Source of the DNA: JAJPXI01 sp045595705
Lineage (GTDB): Bacteria > Bacillota > Clostridia > Oscillospirales > Oscillospiraceae
Reading direction: 5' to 3'
NCBI GenBank assembly: GCA_045595705.1
Contig: JAZOBA010000119.1
Location: forward strand, 1 to 26,771
Length of the DNA: 26,771 nucleotides
Every line of letters begins with the position of its first letter. Positions within the stretch are counted from its first letter, which is position 1. The notes under the pieces were generated by a model. The model ran no database searches. It saw nothing but the letters and a program-made list of their open reading frames with translations, and was not told where the DNA came from. The position numbers were made by a program, and so were the translations under genes. Below are positions 8,201 to 15,263 of this stretch, in pieces.

Positions 8201-8208
8201 AAAGGAGG
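8201..8208 (+). promoter_or_regulatory. Ribosome-binding site deciding the dusB start
   Basis: AAAGGAGG with a 6-bp spacer to the ATG at 8215. An earlier in-frame ATG at 8197 precedes this site and is therefore unlikely to be used. Confidence 0.85.
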
Positions 8209-8214
8209 CACCCT

Positions 8215-9189
8215 ATGAGGATCGGCAACATTGATATCCCCGGCAAGCTGGCATTGGCCCCCATGGCCGGTGTGACCGACATTGCCTTTCGCACCGTCTG
8301 CCGTGAGCTGGGTGCAGACTATACCGTAACCGAAATGGTGTCCTCCAAGGCACTGTGCTACCAGGACAAAAAATCCATCCCCCTGCTGAAACTTGGCGAG
8401 GGAGAATACCCCGCCGCCGCCCAACTCTTTGGCAGTGACCCCGCCTGTATGGAAGAGGCCGCTGCCATCGCCGTTAAGGTATCGGGTGCCAAGATTCTGG
8501 ACATCAATATGGGCTGCCCGGTACCCAAAGTAGCCGGCAACGGAGACGGCTCCGGCCTGATGCGCACCCCCGATCTGGCCGCCAAAGTTCTGGAAGCCAC
8601 CATCAAAGGAGGCGGCGTACCCGTTACCGTCAAGATCCGCAAGGGCTGGGACAAAGGAAGTGCCAACTGCGTGGAGTTTGCCAAACTCATGGAGCAGGCA
8701 GGTGCCGCCGCCATTGCCGTACACGGTCGCACAAGGGTACAGATGTACTCCGGTGTAGCCGACTGGGACTGCATCCGCGCGGTAAAACAGGCTGTTTCGG
8801 TGCCCGTTATCGCCAACGGTGATGTGTTTGGCCCCAAAGAGGCCGTGCGTATCCTGAAATATACCGGTGCCGATATGGCCATGATTGGCCGTGCCGTCTT
8901 CGGCAACCCGTGGATCTTCATGCAGTGCGCCGCCGCACTGCGGGGCGAGGAAGCACCTCCCCTGCCCCCATTGGCCGAGCGATGCAAGGTTGCCGTGCGG
9001 CAATTCGAGATGTCCTGTGCCGAAAAGGGAGAGCGCATCGCCTGTCTGGAGGCACGCCGCCATTACGCATGGTACCTGAAAGGAGTGCCCCACTCCGGCT
9101 ATTACAAGGAACAGATTTGCAAAATTGAGTCCATGGAGGATATTTACCGCATCACCAAGGGAATCCAGCGGGATCTGACTGACGAGTGA
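8215..9189 (+). CDS. dusB: tRNA-dihydrouridine synthase B
   Basis: 324 residues, the usual size of this FMN enzyme, which reduces uridine to dihydrouridine in the D-loop of tRNAs. It is a TIM barrel that opens LALAPMAGVTDIAFR (FMN binding) and has the catalytic cysteine C101 in INMGCPVPKV. VHGRTRVQMYSG, VIANGDV and MIGRAVFGNPWIF follow as in the Dus family, and a helical tRNA-binding domain ends the protein. The assignment to DusB rather than another Dus rests on these motifs and on Firmicute context. The sigma-factor gene starts 33 bp downstream without a terminator, so the three genes 8215-10649 may form one transcript. Confidence 0.94.
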   Translation: MRIGNIDIPGKLALAPMAGVTDIAFRTVCRELGADYTVTEMVSSKALCYQDKKSIPLLKLGEGEYPAAAQLFGSDPACMEEAAAIAVKVSGAKILDINMGCPVPKVAGNGDGSGLMRTPDLAAKVLEATIKGGGVPVTVKIRKGWDKGSANCVEFAKLMEQAGAAAIAVHGRTRVQMYSGVADWDCIRAVKQAVSVPVIANGDVFGPKEAVRILKYTGADMAMIGRAVFGNPWIFMQCAAALRGEEAPPLPPLAERCKVAVRQFEMSCAEKGERIACLEARRHYAWYLKGVPHSGYYKEQICKIESMEDIYRITKGIQRDLTDE

Positions 9190-9222
9190 TGTAACCGACC
9201 ATACTCCCAAAGGGGTGAGACT

Positions 9223-9840
9223 ATGACCGAACAGGAACTGGTGGCTTTGGCCAAGCAAGGCGACCAGAACGCCTTTGCCCAACTGGTGCAGAACAATCAG
9301 AATAAAATCTACTCCCTTGCCCTTCGTATGACAGGAAATCCGGAGGATGGAGCCGATCTGGCGCAGGAGGCCTTTTTAAAGGCCTGGCGCAGCCTGCCCA
9401 CCTTTCAGGAGGAAAGCAGTTTTTCCACCTGGCTGTACCGACTGACCAGCAACCTCTGCATTGACTTTCTGCGCAAGGAAAAGCGGCGCAAAGCCGCTGT
9501 GACCACCATCTCCTTGGATGATGACGAGGAGGAGTCTCCCCCCATCGAGGTGCCCGACCACCGTTTCACACCGGAAACCGAGGTGGAACGCCGGGAATTG
9601 CGTGCCGCCATGAGCCGCGCACTGAAGGTCATGTCCGAAGAACACCGGCAGATCCTCATCCTCCGGGAGGTAGAGGGCCTGTCCTACACCGAAATCGCTG
9701 AGCTGCTGAATTTGGAGGAAGGCACCGTCAAATCCCGCATTGCCCGAGCCAGAATTTCCCTTCGAAATATTTTACAAAAAGATGGGAACTTTTCTCCGCC
9801 GCCATCGTCTAACCCTTCGGAAACCAAAAGAAAGGAGTGA
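9223..9840 (+). CDS. ECF-type RNA polymerase sigma factor (SigW/RpoE-like)
   Basis: 205 residues with the two-domain ECF architecture. Region 2 (about 22-90) carries the core-binding and -10-binding helices (DLAQEAFLKAWRSL, FSTWLYRLTSNLCIDFLRKEKRRK). After an acidic linker with DDDEEE, region 4 (about 128-183) has the helix-turn-helix LSYTEIAELLNLEEGTVKSRIARAR. A Ser/Pro-rich tail ends the protein. ECF factors direct RNA polymerase to stress or envelope regulons. The start ATG at 9223 follows AAAGGGGTGAG. Its stop codon at 9838-9840 is 5 bp before the anti-sigma ATG, the usual sigma/anti-sigma pairing. The regulon cannot be read from the window. Confidence 0.92.
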   Translation: MTEQELVALAKQGDQNAFAQLVQNNQNKIYSLALRMTGNPEDGADLAQEAFLKAWRSLPTFQEESSFSTWLYRLTSNLCIDFLRKEKRRKAAVTTISLDDDEEESPPIEVPDHRFTPETEVERRELRAAMSRALKVMSEEHRQILILREVEGLSYTEIAELLNLEEGTVKSRIARARISLRNILQKDGNFSPPPSSNPSETKRKE

Positions 9841-9845
9841 ACTGC

Positions 9846-10649
9846 ATGCGTTCCTGTGATGAAATTGTGGAATTGCTCAGCGCGTCGTTGGACGGACAAC
9901 TGACCGCCGATGAACAGACCGCGCTGGATGAACATATTGCCTGCTGTCCCGCATGCAGTGCTCTGTTGGATGATCTGCGCGCCCTGCATGCCGCATCTGC
10001 CGATTGGGAAGACGTCCCCGCCCCTGCAGGTTTTGCCGAGTCGGTCATGAAGGCTGTGGCCGCTGAAACCGCCCCGAAGAACACCGACAACGTGATCTTC
10101 TTCACCCCCGGAAAAACAAAGCGCAACCCCTGGAAGAAGTGGGGTCTGTCTGCCGCCGCTATTGCTATCGTGGTGCTGGGCGCCGTCAGCGCACCCTCTC
10201 TGATGGGCAATTTCTCCGCCAAAGAATCTGCCGCGGATGTGTCTGTGCCCCGGAATGCCGCTCCTGCCGAAGCCATGATGGATGCAGTCGATGACCAGTA
10301 TATGTACTCCACCGAATCTTCTGTCGAAGCACAGGGCAAGGCTGAGACTGCTCCCGCCGAAAAGCCGGTTGCCAGCACTGCGCCCGACAATTCTGCGAAA
10401 AACTTCACCTGCGGCGAGGCATTTAACCCGGAACACTACGTGGGCGAGCTGATTCTAGAAGGTCCGCTGAAGATTCTGGAGGTCCATGAAGGTGCCGCCT
10501 GCAGTGACGGCACGGTGACCTATCTGGTGCCTGCCGAGGTGTTTGCCGAGGTATTCAACCTGCTGGAGGCCGAAAAGCCCGTGGGTTACTACTACACTGC
10601 CGGCAACCCCAATGCTGAACTGGGTAAGATTATCGTACAGAGCAACTGA
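9846..10649 (+). CDS. Membrane-bound zinc-finger anti-sigma factor
   Basis: 267 residues. The N-terminal cytosolic domain has the zinc-binding anti-sigma motif H30-x3-C34-x2-C37 (DEHIACCPAC), typical of the zf-HC2/RsiW type. One membrane helix lies at about 101-118, preceded by the basic NPWKKWG. The outside part is a low-complexity Ala/Ser/Glu stretch followed by a folded-looking domain (about 180-267) that I do not recognise. The family holds the cognate ECF sigma factor at the membrane until it is proteolysed or changes shape; the partner is the gene just upstream. The ATG at 9846 is preferred to the GTG at 9837 because AAAGGAG at 9831-9837 gives an 8-bp spacer. A terminator follows 17 bp after the stop. 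Confidence 0.87.
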   Translation: MRSCDEIVELLSASLDGQLTADEQTALDEHIACCPACSALLDDLRALHAASADWEDVPAPAGFAESVMKAVAAETAPKNTDNVIFFTPGKTKRNPWKKWGLSAAAIAIVVLGAVSAPSLMGNFSAKESAADVSVPRNAAPAEAMMDAVDDQYMYSTESSVEAQGKAETAPAEKPVASTAPDNSAKNFTCGEAFNPEHYVGELILEGPLKILEVHEGAACSDGTVTYLVPAEVFAEVFNLLEAEKPVGYYYTAGNPNAELGKIIVQSN

Positions 10650-10666
10650 AAATTGAATCCACACAA

Positions 10667-10713
10667 AAATGAGCTATGATTGCGAAATTCGCAGTCATAG
10701 CTCATTTCCTTTT
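10667..10713 (+). terminator. Rho-independent terminator after the anti-sigma gene
   Basis: Bases 10667-10685 pair with 10689-10707 (19 bp including one T-G wobble) around a 3-nt loop, followed by CCTTTT. Confidence 0.85.
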
Positions 10714-10752
10714 AAAAAGCCACCGCCAAGAAGGGACTTTGAATGCAATAAT

Positions 10753-10785
10753 CCGACACACTTTGTCGGGTTTTTTGTTTTTTTG
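10753..10785 (+). terminator. Second, tandem rho-independent terminator
   Basis: Six-bp stem CCGACA/TGTCGG (10753-10758 with 10764-10769), 5-nt loop, then GTTTTTTG and TTTTTTT. The short stem is compensated by the long T-run. Together with the hairpin at 10667 it insulates the sigma/anti-sigma genes from vanY. Confidence 0.75.
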
Positions 10786-10817
10786 GTAAATTTTTTCTTT
10801 CTTCAACCGTTTGCTTC

Positions 10818-10846
10818 TTGCCGCGTCCCTTTTCGCCTTGTATAAT
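10818..10846 (+). promoter_or_regulatory. Sigma-A-type promoter of the VanY lipoprotein gene
   Basis: TTGCCG at 10818-10823, a 17-bp spacer and a perfect TATAAT at 10841-10846. The predicted start near 10853 leaves about 33 nt before the ATG at 10886. Confidence 0.8.
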
Positions 10847-10885
10847 TAAAAGGCATCCCCCACTGACTCACCAAGGAGAAGTTGT

Positions 10886-11989
10886 ATGGACCGAAACCGC
10901 TCAAAATATATCCTCGTTCTGCTGCTGGCCGCGGTGTTTCTCCTGCTGGTCGGCTGTCGTGCTGCGGCAAAAACCCCGGTCGAAGCAACTCCCACACCAT
11001 CAGTCGAACCCACACCGGAGCCAACACCTACACCCATACCGGAACCGACCCCCACACCCACTCCCGATCCGACACCTACGCCTACCCCGGAGCCCACGCC
11101 CGAGCCTAAACCGGAACCCGTGATCACCGTGGTGGACGGAATCACCTATGTAAATGGCGTGATCATTGTCAACAAAACATACCCCTTCCCCCGGAATCAC
11201 TCCCAGCGCAGCTTTGATCCCGAGGCCGAACAGGCCTTCCTGACCATGAAACGGGACGCCGAAACACAAGGCATTCACTTTATTCCCCGCACATCTTACC
11301 GCTCCTTCGTGGAGCAGACCATCATTTATAACAACTATGTAAAAGATGTTGGTGTAGAAGAAGCCGAACGTTTTTCGGCCCGACCCGGCCACTCCGAGCA
11401 CCACACTGGGCTTGCTATTGACCTGAATTCTCTGAAAATCTCCTTCGGTGAAACTCCAGAGGGCATCTGGCTGGCCGAGCACTGTGCCGAGTATGGCTTC
11501 ATTATCCGCTACCCTAAGGATTCCGAACATATCACCGGCTATATTTACGAGCCTTGGCATATTCGTTATGTAGGTGTGGAACTGGCTCAGAAACTATACT
11601 TAGGAAATGGCAACTTTATAACTCTGGAGGAATACTTCGGTATTACCTCCTGTTACAGCAGTCCCCCGCCGCCGCAACCGACTCCGACGCCGCAACCGAC
11701 TCCGACGCCGGAACCTTCGCCAGAGGAGCCCTTGCCCGAGGAGCCGCTGCCCGAGGAGCCGCTGCCTGAGGAGCCGCTGCCCGAGGAGCCGTTGCCTGAG
11801 GAACCTCTGCCCGAGGAGCCACTGCCTGAGGAGCCGCTGCCCGAGGAGCCGCTGCCCGAGGAGCCTCTGCCCGAGGAGCCGCCGCCCGAGGAGCCGCTGC
11901 CTGAAGAGCCGCTGCCCGAGGAACCGTTGCCTGAGGAGCCGCTGCCCGAGGAGCCGCTGCCCGAGGAGCCGCTGCCCGAAAATCAATAA
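10886..11989 (+). CDS. M15/VanY-type D-alanyl-D-alanine carboxypeptidase lipoprotein with PLPEE-repeat tail
   Basis: 367 residues. A signal peptide ends in the lipobox LVGC (C24), so the protein should be lipid-anchored on the outer face of the membrane. Residues 34-78 are a Pro/Thr/Glu linker. The M15 peptidase domain (about 95-235) has the zinc motif SxHxxGxAxD with H172 and D179, and the third ligand H225 after E222 in YEPWH. The family removes the terminal D-Ala of peptidoglycan stem peptides. After a PQPTPTPQ stretch the protein ends in 17 copies of EEPLP (one is EEPPP). The ATG at 10886 follows AAGGAGAAG. It has its own promoter and shares a terminator with the convergent deacetylase gene. 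The catalytic domain call is strong; the role of the tail is unknown. Confidence 0.9.
   Translation: MDRNRSKYILVLLLAAVFLLLVGCRAAAKTPVEATPTPSVEPTPEPTPTPIPEPTPTPTPDPTPTPTPEPTPEPKPEPVITVVDGITYVNGVIIVNKTYPFPRNHSQRSFDPEAEQAFLTMKRDAETQGIHFIPRTSYRSFVEQTIIYNNYVKDVGVEEAERFSARPGHSEHHTGLAIDLNSLKISFGETPEGIWLAEHCAEYGFIIRYPKDSEHITGYIYEPWHIRYVGVELAQKLYLGNGNFITLEEYFGITSCYSSPPPPQPTPTPQPTPTPEPSPEEPLPEEPLPEEPLPEEPLPEEPLPEEPLPEEPLPEEPLPEEPLPEEPLPEEPPPEEPLPEEPLPEEPLPEEPLPEEPLPEEPLPENQ
11723..11977 (+). repeat. In-frame 15-bp tandem repeat (17 units) encoding EEPLP
   Basis: Seventeen contiguous 15-bp units, consensus GAGGAGCCGCTGCCC, 255 bp in all. Most differences are silent third-base or Leu-codon changes; unit 11 (11873-11887) encodes EEPPP. 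The unit length is a multiple of three, so gain or loss of units keeps the frame open. Confidence 0.95.
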
Positions 11990-11999
11990 CAAAGACAAA

Positions 12000-12033
12000 C
12001 CGAGGGACTGCATCTGCAGTCCCTCGGCTTCTT
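12000..12033. terminator. Terminator shared by the convergent lipoprotein genes
   Basis: Stem 12000-12011 with 12016-12027 (12 bp, GC-rich) around ATCT. On the plus strand it is followed by CTTCTTTT, on the minus strand by a moderately T-rich GTTTGTCTTTGTT. It lies between the vanY stop (11989) and the deacetylase stop (12034). Confidence 0.85.
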
Positions 12034-13206
12034 TTACGGTCTGTTAGCGTGGTCGATAACCTTATCGGTGTCAAACAGCGGAGAAAGCACGGTCTTGTAA
12101 TTGCGCAGAGAATATCCGTCAATGGCCACACGGGTCATATACAGGGTATCGCCGCTTTCGTAATCGCGGCTGAAGAAGAAATGAGACACCGAGCAGAACA
12201 GGTCAAATCCAAATTCCTGCATAATTTTGTAGCGCGGGTCACTGGGATACAACAATTTACCGTAAGGATACACATACACCGACACCTCACCGATGATGGG
12301 CACCACTTCGTCCTGAAATGCTTGCAAATCGGTCCGCAAGCTGGTTTCCGAATGCTTTTCGTGGTTATAATGACCGTAGCTGTGGCTGGCAAAGGAGTAA
12401 CCCAGCTCCTTCAGACGGTTGGCCACGGCGGTGGCCTTTTCGATTTCAGCCTGACGGTCACCGGGCCAGTCGCTCTCCTCGGTGCGGAAACCGAACACAC
12501 CGGCAAAGCCGGTCATGCACAGGGTCACACGGGCGCCATGGGAGGAAAAGTCGGGATGTTCGGCAATAAACGACTCCAGAATGGGGAAAACTTCCCGGTC
12601 ATAGGAATAATCAATGGTGCCGTCGGGCAGATAGGTGCCCGATACCAAATTACCCTGCTCGTCCAAGGTCAGCAGGTCCACCATACCGCAACCACGCTTG
12701 TCGTAGTCATAGACCACGTCGTCGATGGAGATGACCACCGGCTTGCGGCCCTTGGGCACCTCCACAGCCTCCTTCATGGTCAGCACACCGTTTTCATCCT
12801 TCTGATAGATATCGTGGATATCCACCAGACTGTAACCGTTGGCATACAGCTCATTGAGCAGGTTTTTGAACTCGGTGACGTTGATACAGTCGGGATCATA
12901 GAGCATCTTGCCGCTTCGGTCTTTCAGTTCGGGATAAGCAATCAGACAGTGGGTAAAGATATGGGGTACCTGACCGGCATACAGCTCATACTCGATCTCA
13001 GGGGTCGGTTCAGGGGTGGGTTCCGGCGTGGGCGTGGGCGTGGGTGTCGGCTCCGGTGTGGGCTCAGGGGTGGGTTCCGGACTGGGCTGAACACTGACCG
13101 GAGGGGTCGGTTCCGGCGTCATCTGGGATTGCTCACCGGTGGCGGCGCAACCGGCCAGAATCAACAGCGCCAACAACGCTGCCATCAGACGAGTCAAGGA
13201 TTTCAT
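12034..13206 (-). CDS. NodB-like polysaccharide deacetylase lipoprotein
   Basis: 390 residues. The signal peptide ends in the lipobox LAGC (C20), followed by a Pro/Thr/Glu linker (about 30-70) almost like that of the convergent VanY protein. The rest resembles the NodB fold of carbohydrate esterase family 4: a DD pair at 162-163 in VVISIDDVVYD (the usual TFDDG has Gly where this has Val), and H275-S-Y-G-H279 as the second metal motif, then VYPYG. CE4 enzymes remove acetyl groups from peptidoglycan or other surface N-acetyl sugars. The divergence from TFDDG makes the exact substrate uncertain. The ribosome site GGGAGGA sits 7 bp before the ATG at 13206. It is divergent from the alpha/beta hydrolase gene. 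Confidence 0.83.
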   Translation of the reverse strand: MKSLTRLMAALLALLILAGCAATGEQSQMTPEPTPPVSVQPSPEPTPEPTPEPTPTPTPTPEPTPEPTPEIEYELYAGQVPHIFTHCLIAYPELKDRSGKMLYDPDCINVTEFKNLLNELYANGYSLVDIHDIYQKDENGVLTMKEAVEVPKGRKPVVISIDDVVYDYDKRGCGMVDLLTLDEQGNLVSGTYLPDGTIDYSYDREVFPILESFIAEHPDFSSHGARVTLCMTGFAGVFGFRTEESDWPGDRQAEIEKATAVANRLKELGYSFASHSYGHYNHEKHSETSLRTDLQAFQDEVVPIIGEVSVYVYPYGKLLYPSDPRYKIMQEFGFDLFCSVSHFFFSRDYESGDTLYMTRVAIDGYSLRNYKTVLSPLFDTDKVIDHANRP

Positions 13207-13247
13207 GTTTCATTCCTCCCGATTTCTTCGGACTTTAAATCGAACTC

Positions 13248-13276
13248 TTGCACCGTTTTTCAGAAAAGAGTATACT
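13248..13276 (+). promoter_or_regulatory. Promoter of the alpha/beta hydrolase gene
   Basis: TTGCAC at 13248-13253, a 17-bp spacer and TATACT at 13271-13276. The predicted start near 13283 is about 30 nt before the ATG at 13314. Its -10 overlaps the -10 of the minus-strand promoter. Confidence 0.6.
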
Positions 13277-13297
13277 GTTGTTACGAATATAGCACAA
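13269..13297 (-). promoter_or_regulatory. Promoter of the polysaccharide deacetylase gene
   Basis: On the minus strand TTGTGC (plus 13292-13297), a 17-bp spacer and TATACT (plus 13269-13274). The two promoters share the self-complementary octamer AGTATACT at 13269-13276. The predicted leader is about 55 nt. Confidence 0.55.
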
Positions 13298-13313
13298 AAG
13301 GAGTGTTTTGGCT

Positions 13314-14249
13314 ATGACAAATTCCAACACGTTCCGTTTTCCCTCCTGCGACGGGGTCCACCAGATTTTCGCCCGCCAGTGGCTACCCACCGAGGGTGAC
13401 CCTCGCGCCGTGGTGCAGATCGTCCACGGCGTGTCGGAATACATTGACCGCTATGCTGTTGTGGCCCGCTGGCTGGCCGATCGCGGTTTTGTCGTCGTCG
13501 GCTGCGATCACTTGGGTCACGGACGCACCGCACTGGGTCCCGAGGAGTACGGTTTCTTTGCCGAACAGAAGGGCTGGCACACCGTGTCGGGTGACGTGCA
13601 CCGTCTACGCACCCTGATGGAAGAGAAGTATCCCAACCTGCCTTACTTCCTGCTGGGTCATTCCATGGGTTCTTTCCTTGCCCGCACCTATCTGATCGAC
13701 TGGCCGGGCACCTTGACCGGCGCCATTCTGTCGGGCACCGGACAGGAGGCTCCTTTTATGGTCAAGTCCGGACATATTCTGTCCAATTTGGTCAGCAAAG
13801 TCTCCGGCCCCCGAGCCCACAGTAAGTTGGTAGAAACCCTTTCTTTTGGCGCGTACAACAAGCAATTTGCCCCCACCCGAACCCGGGCCGACTGGATCAG
13901 CCGGGACGAGGCCGTGGTGGACGCCTACATTGCCGACCCCCTGTGTGAGTTTCTGCCCACTGCCGGAATGTTCCGGGATATGATGGAAGGACTGCAATAT
14001 ATCGCCAACAAGTCCAATCTGAGCAAGATGGATCCCACCACCCCGGTCTACATCTTCTCAGGTGACCGGGATCCCGTGGGCGGCAACGGCGAGGGTGTGC
14101 AGACGGTGGCCGGTTTCTTCCGTGAGGCGGGAACCGAGGATTTGACCGTAAAACTCTACCCCGATGGACGCCATGAAATGATGAACGAAATCAACCGGGA
14201 AGAGGTCTTTGCCGACCTGCTTGCATGGTTGGAAGGACACATGAATTAA
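13314..14249 (+). CDS. Alpha/beta hydrolase (serine aminopeptidase S33 / monoacylglycerol lipase-like)
   Basis: 311 residues with the full catalytic set of the alpha/beta fold: nucleophile S117 in LLGHSMGS, the acid in FSGDRDPVG near residue 246, and the base in DGRHEMMNE near residue 285. The oxyanion region reads IVHGVSEYIDRY and is followed by GCDHLGHGRT, as in the Hydrolase_4 group that includes monoacylglycerol lipases and lysophospholipases. No signal peptide or membrane helix is visible, so it is cytosolic. The substrate is not known; a lipid ester is the best guess. The ribosome site AAAAGGAG (13296-13303) is 10 bp before the ATG at 13314 and only 4 bp before a TTG at 13308, so the ATG is preferred, with some doubt. 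Confidence 0.88.
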   Translation: MTNSNTFRFPSCDGVHQIFARQWLPTEGDPRAVVQIVHGVSEYIDRYAVVARWLADRGFVVVGCDHLGHGRTALGPEEYGFFAEQKGWHTVSGDVHRLRTLMEEKYPNLPYFLLGHSMGSFLARTYLIDWPGTLTGAILSGTGQEAPFMVKSGHILSNLVSKVSGPRAHSKLVETLSFGAYNKQFAPTRTRADWISRDEAVVDAYIADPLCEFLPTAGMFRDMMEGLQYIANKSNLSKMDPTTPVYIFSGDRDPVGGNGEGVQTVAGFFREAGTEDLTVKLYPDGRHEMMNEINREEVFADLLAWLEGHMN

Positions 14250-14260
14250 ATCATAAACAA

Positions 14261-14311
14261 AAAATCTCCTGACGAAACCGGAACAATCCAAACTTCGTCA
14301 GGAGATTTTAC
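14261..14311. terminator. Bidirectional terminator between the hydrolase and nrnA
   Basis: Perfect 16-bp stem, 14261-14276 with 14293-14308, around a 16-nt loop. A-rich left arm and T-rich right arm make it functional in both directions; it lies between two convergent stop codons (14249 and 14315). Confidence 0.9.
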
Positions 14312-14314
14312 TTT

Positions 14315-15262
14315 TTATCGGTTCTGAATGGTCACAATAGCCTTGTAAATAGCCTCCCTGGCCTCCTGCACGGTACCGAACACGGTGCAACCGGAAGCCG
14401 CTACATGTCCACCGCCGCCCAGCAGAGCGCACACGTCGGTGGCGCTGAGCTTGGCAGGGTCGGTGCGCACGCTGAGTTTGCACTCACCCGGTTTCAGTTC
14501 CCGGATGGTCACCGATACGCAGACCCCTTTAATTTGACCGATGAAGGCGGCAATATCCTCAGCATCGTCCTCGGTTGCGCCGATCGATGCCATATCAGCC
14601 AGCGAGATGGCACCGATAGCCACGGTCCCGTCCTGCAACAGATCAACGCTGTTCATCAGAATCGCTTCCAGCTGCAGACGCTTGGCACTCTTGGTGCGGA
14701 AGTGATTTTTATTGACTGCCATATGGTCGCAGCCGATGTCCATCAGCGCGGCAGCCACACGATGGGTGCGGGCGGTAACATTGCTGTACACAAAGCATCC
14801 TGTGTCGGTGGACACGGCGACATACAGGGCACGTGCTATTTCCGGTGTGACCTCACCCAACTGACAGCAGATGTCATACATCAACTCACCGCAAGCGGCA
14901 CAGGTGGCATCCACGCAGTTTTCCCTTCCGAAACCCTCGTTGGAGGGATGGTGGTCGATGACCAGATCAACTCGGTCGGCATATTGTTTCGCGCTGTCAT
15001 GGAACAGACCCACGCTGGCAATATCCACGCTGACCACGAAATCAGGTTCAAACCCGGCCGGGGCATTCACCGCGCCGTAATAGGTGCCAATCAAGGCGGT
15101 TGCGTCCTCATTGGGCAGCACATAGGCCGTCTTCCCTCTGCCGCGCAGCGCCAGACAGAGGGCGGCGGCACAACCGGCGGTATCTCCATCGGGACGGCGG
15201 TGGGTCAAAATGAGAATATTGTTCTGCAGTTCCAGCAGAGTGGCAGCCTCATGGGCAGTCAT
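14315..15262 (-). CDS. nrnA: DHH/DHHA1 phosphoesterase, NrnA-type oligoribonuclease and pAp phosphatase
   Basis: 315 residues. The DHH domain has H21RRPDGD27 (motif I), SVDIAS around D80 (motif II), D103-H104-H105 in VIDHHPSNEG, and the motif IV aspartate near STDTGCF. The DHHA1 domain ends in LLGGGGHVAASG, which binds the nucleotide. NrnA degrades 2-5-nt RNAs and dephosphorylates 3'-phosphoadenosine 5'-phosphate in the cytosol of Firmicutes. The start ATG at 15262 lies one base past the rbfA stop (TAATATG), so the two are probably translationally coupled; in-frame ATGs at 15271 and 15277 lie inside rbfA and are possible alternatives. The rbfA-nrnA order is conserved in many Clostridia. It is the last gene of the operon. 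Confidence 0.92.
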   Translation of the reverse strand: MTAHEAATLLELQNNILILTHRRPDGDTAGCAAALCLALRGRGKTAYVLPNEDATALIGTYYGAVNAPAGFEPDFVVSVDIASVGLFHDSAKQYADRVDLVIDHHPSNEGFGRENCVDATCAACGELMYDICCQLGEVTPEIARALYVAVSTDTGCFVYSNVTARTHRVAAALMDIGCDHMAVNKNHFRTKSAKRLQLEAILMNSVDLLQDGTVAIGAISLADMASIGATEDDAEDIAAFIGQIKGVCVSVTIRELKPGECKLSVRTDPAKLSATDVCALLGGGGHVAASGCTVFGTVQEAREAIYKAIVTIQNR

Positions 15263-15263
15263 A

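Noticed and set aside
7726..9282. A 518-codon minus-strand open frame across dusB and the spoIIE 5' end
   Set aside because: Overlaps two well-supported genes and the promoter gap between them; no recognisable domain.
11723..11977. Regular repeats as a possible CRISPR array
   Set aside because: The 15-bp units are contiguous with no spacers and lie in frame inside a coding gene; no cas genes are near.
12049..13317. A 422-codon plus-strand open frame opposite the deacetylase
   Set aside because: Antisense of a lipoprotein gene with a clear signal peptide, ribosome site and promoter; the Gly/Arg-rich part is the reverse reading of the PTPE linker.
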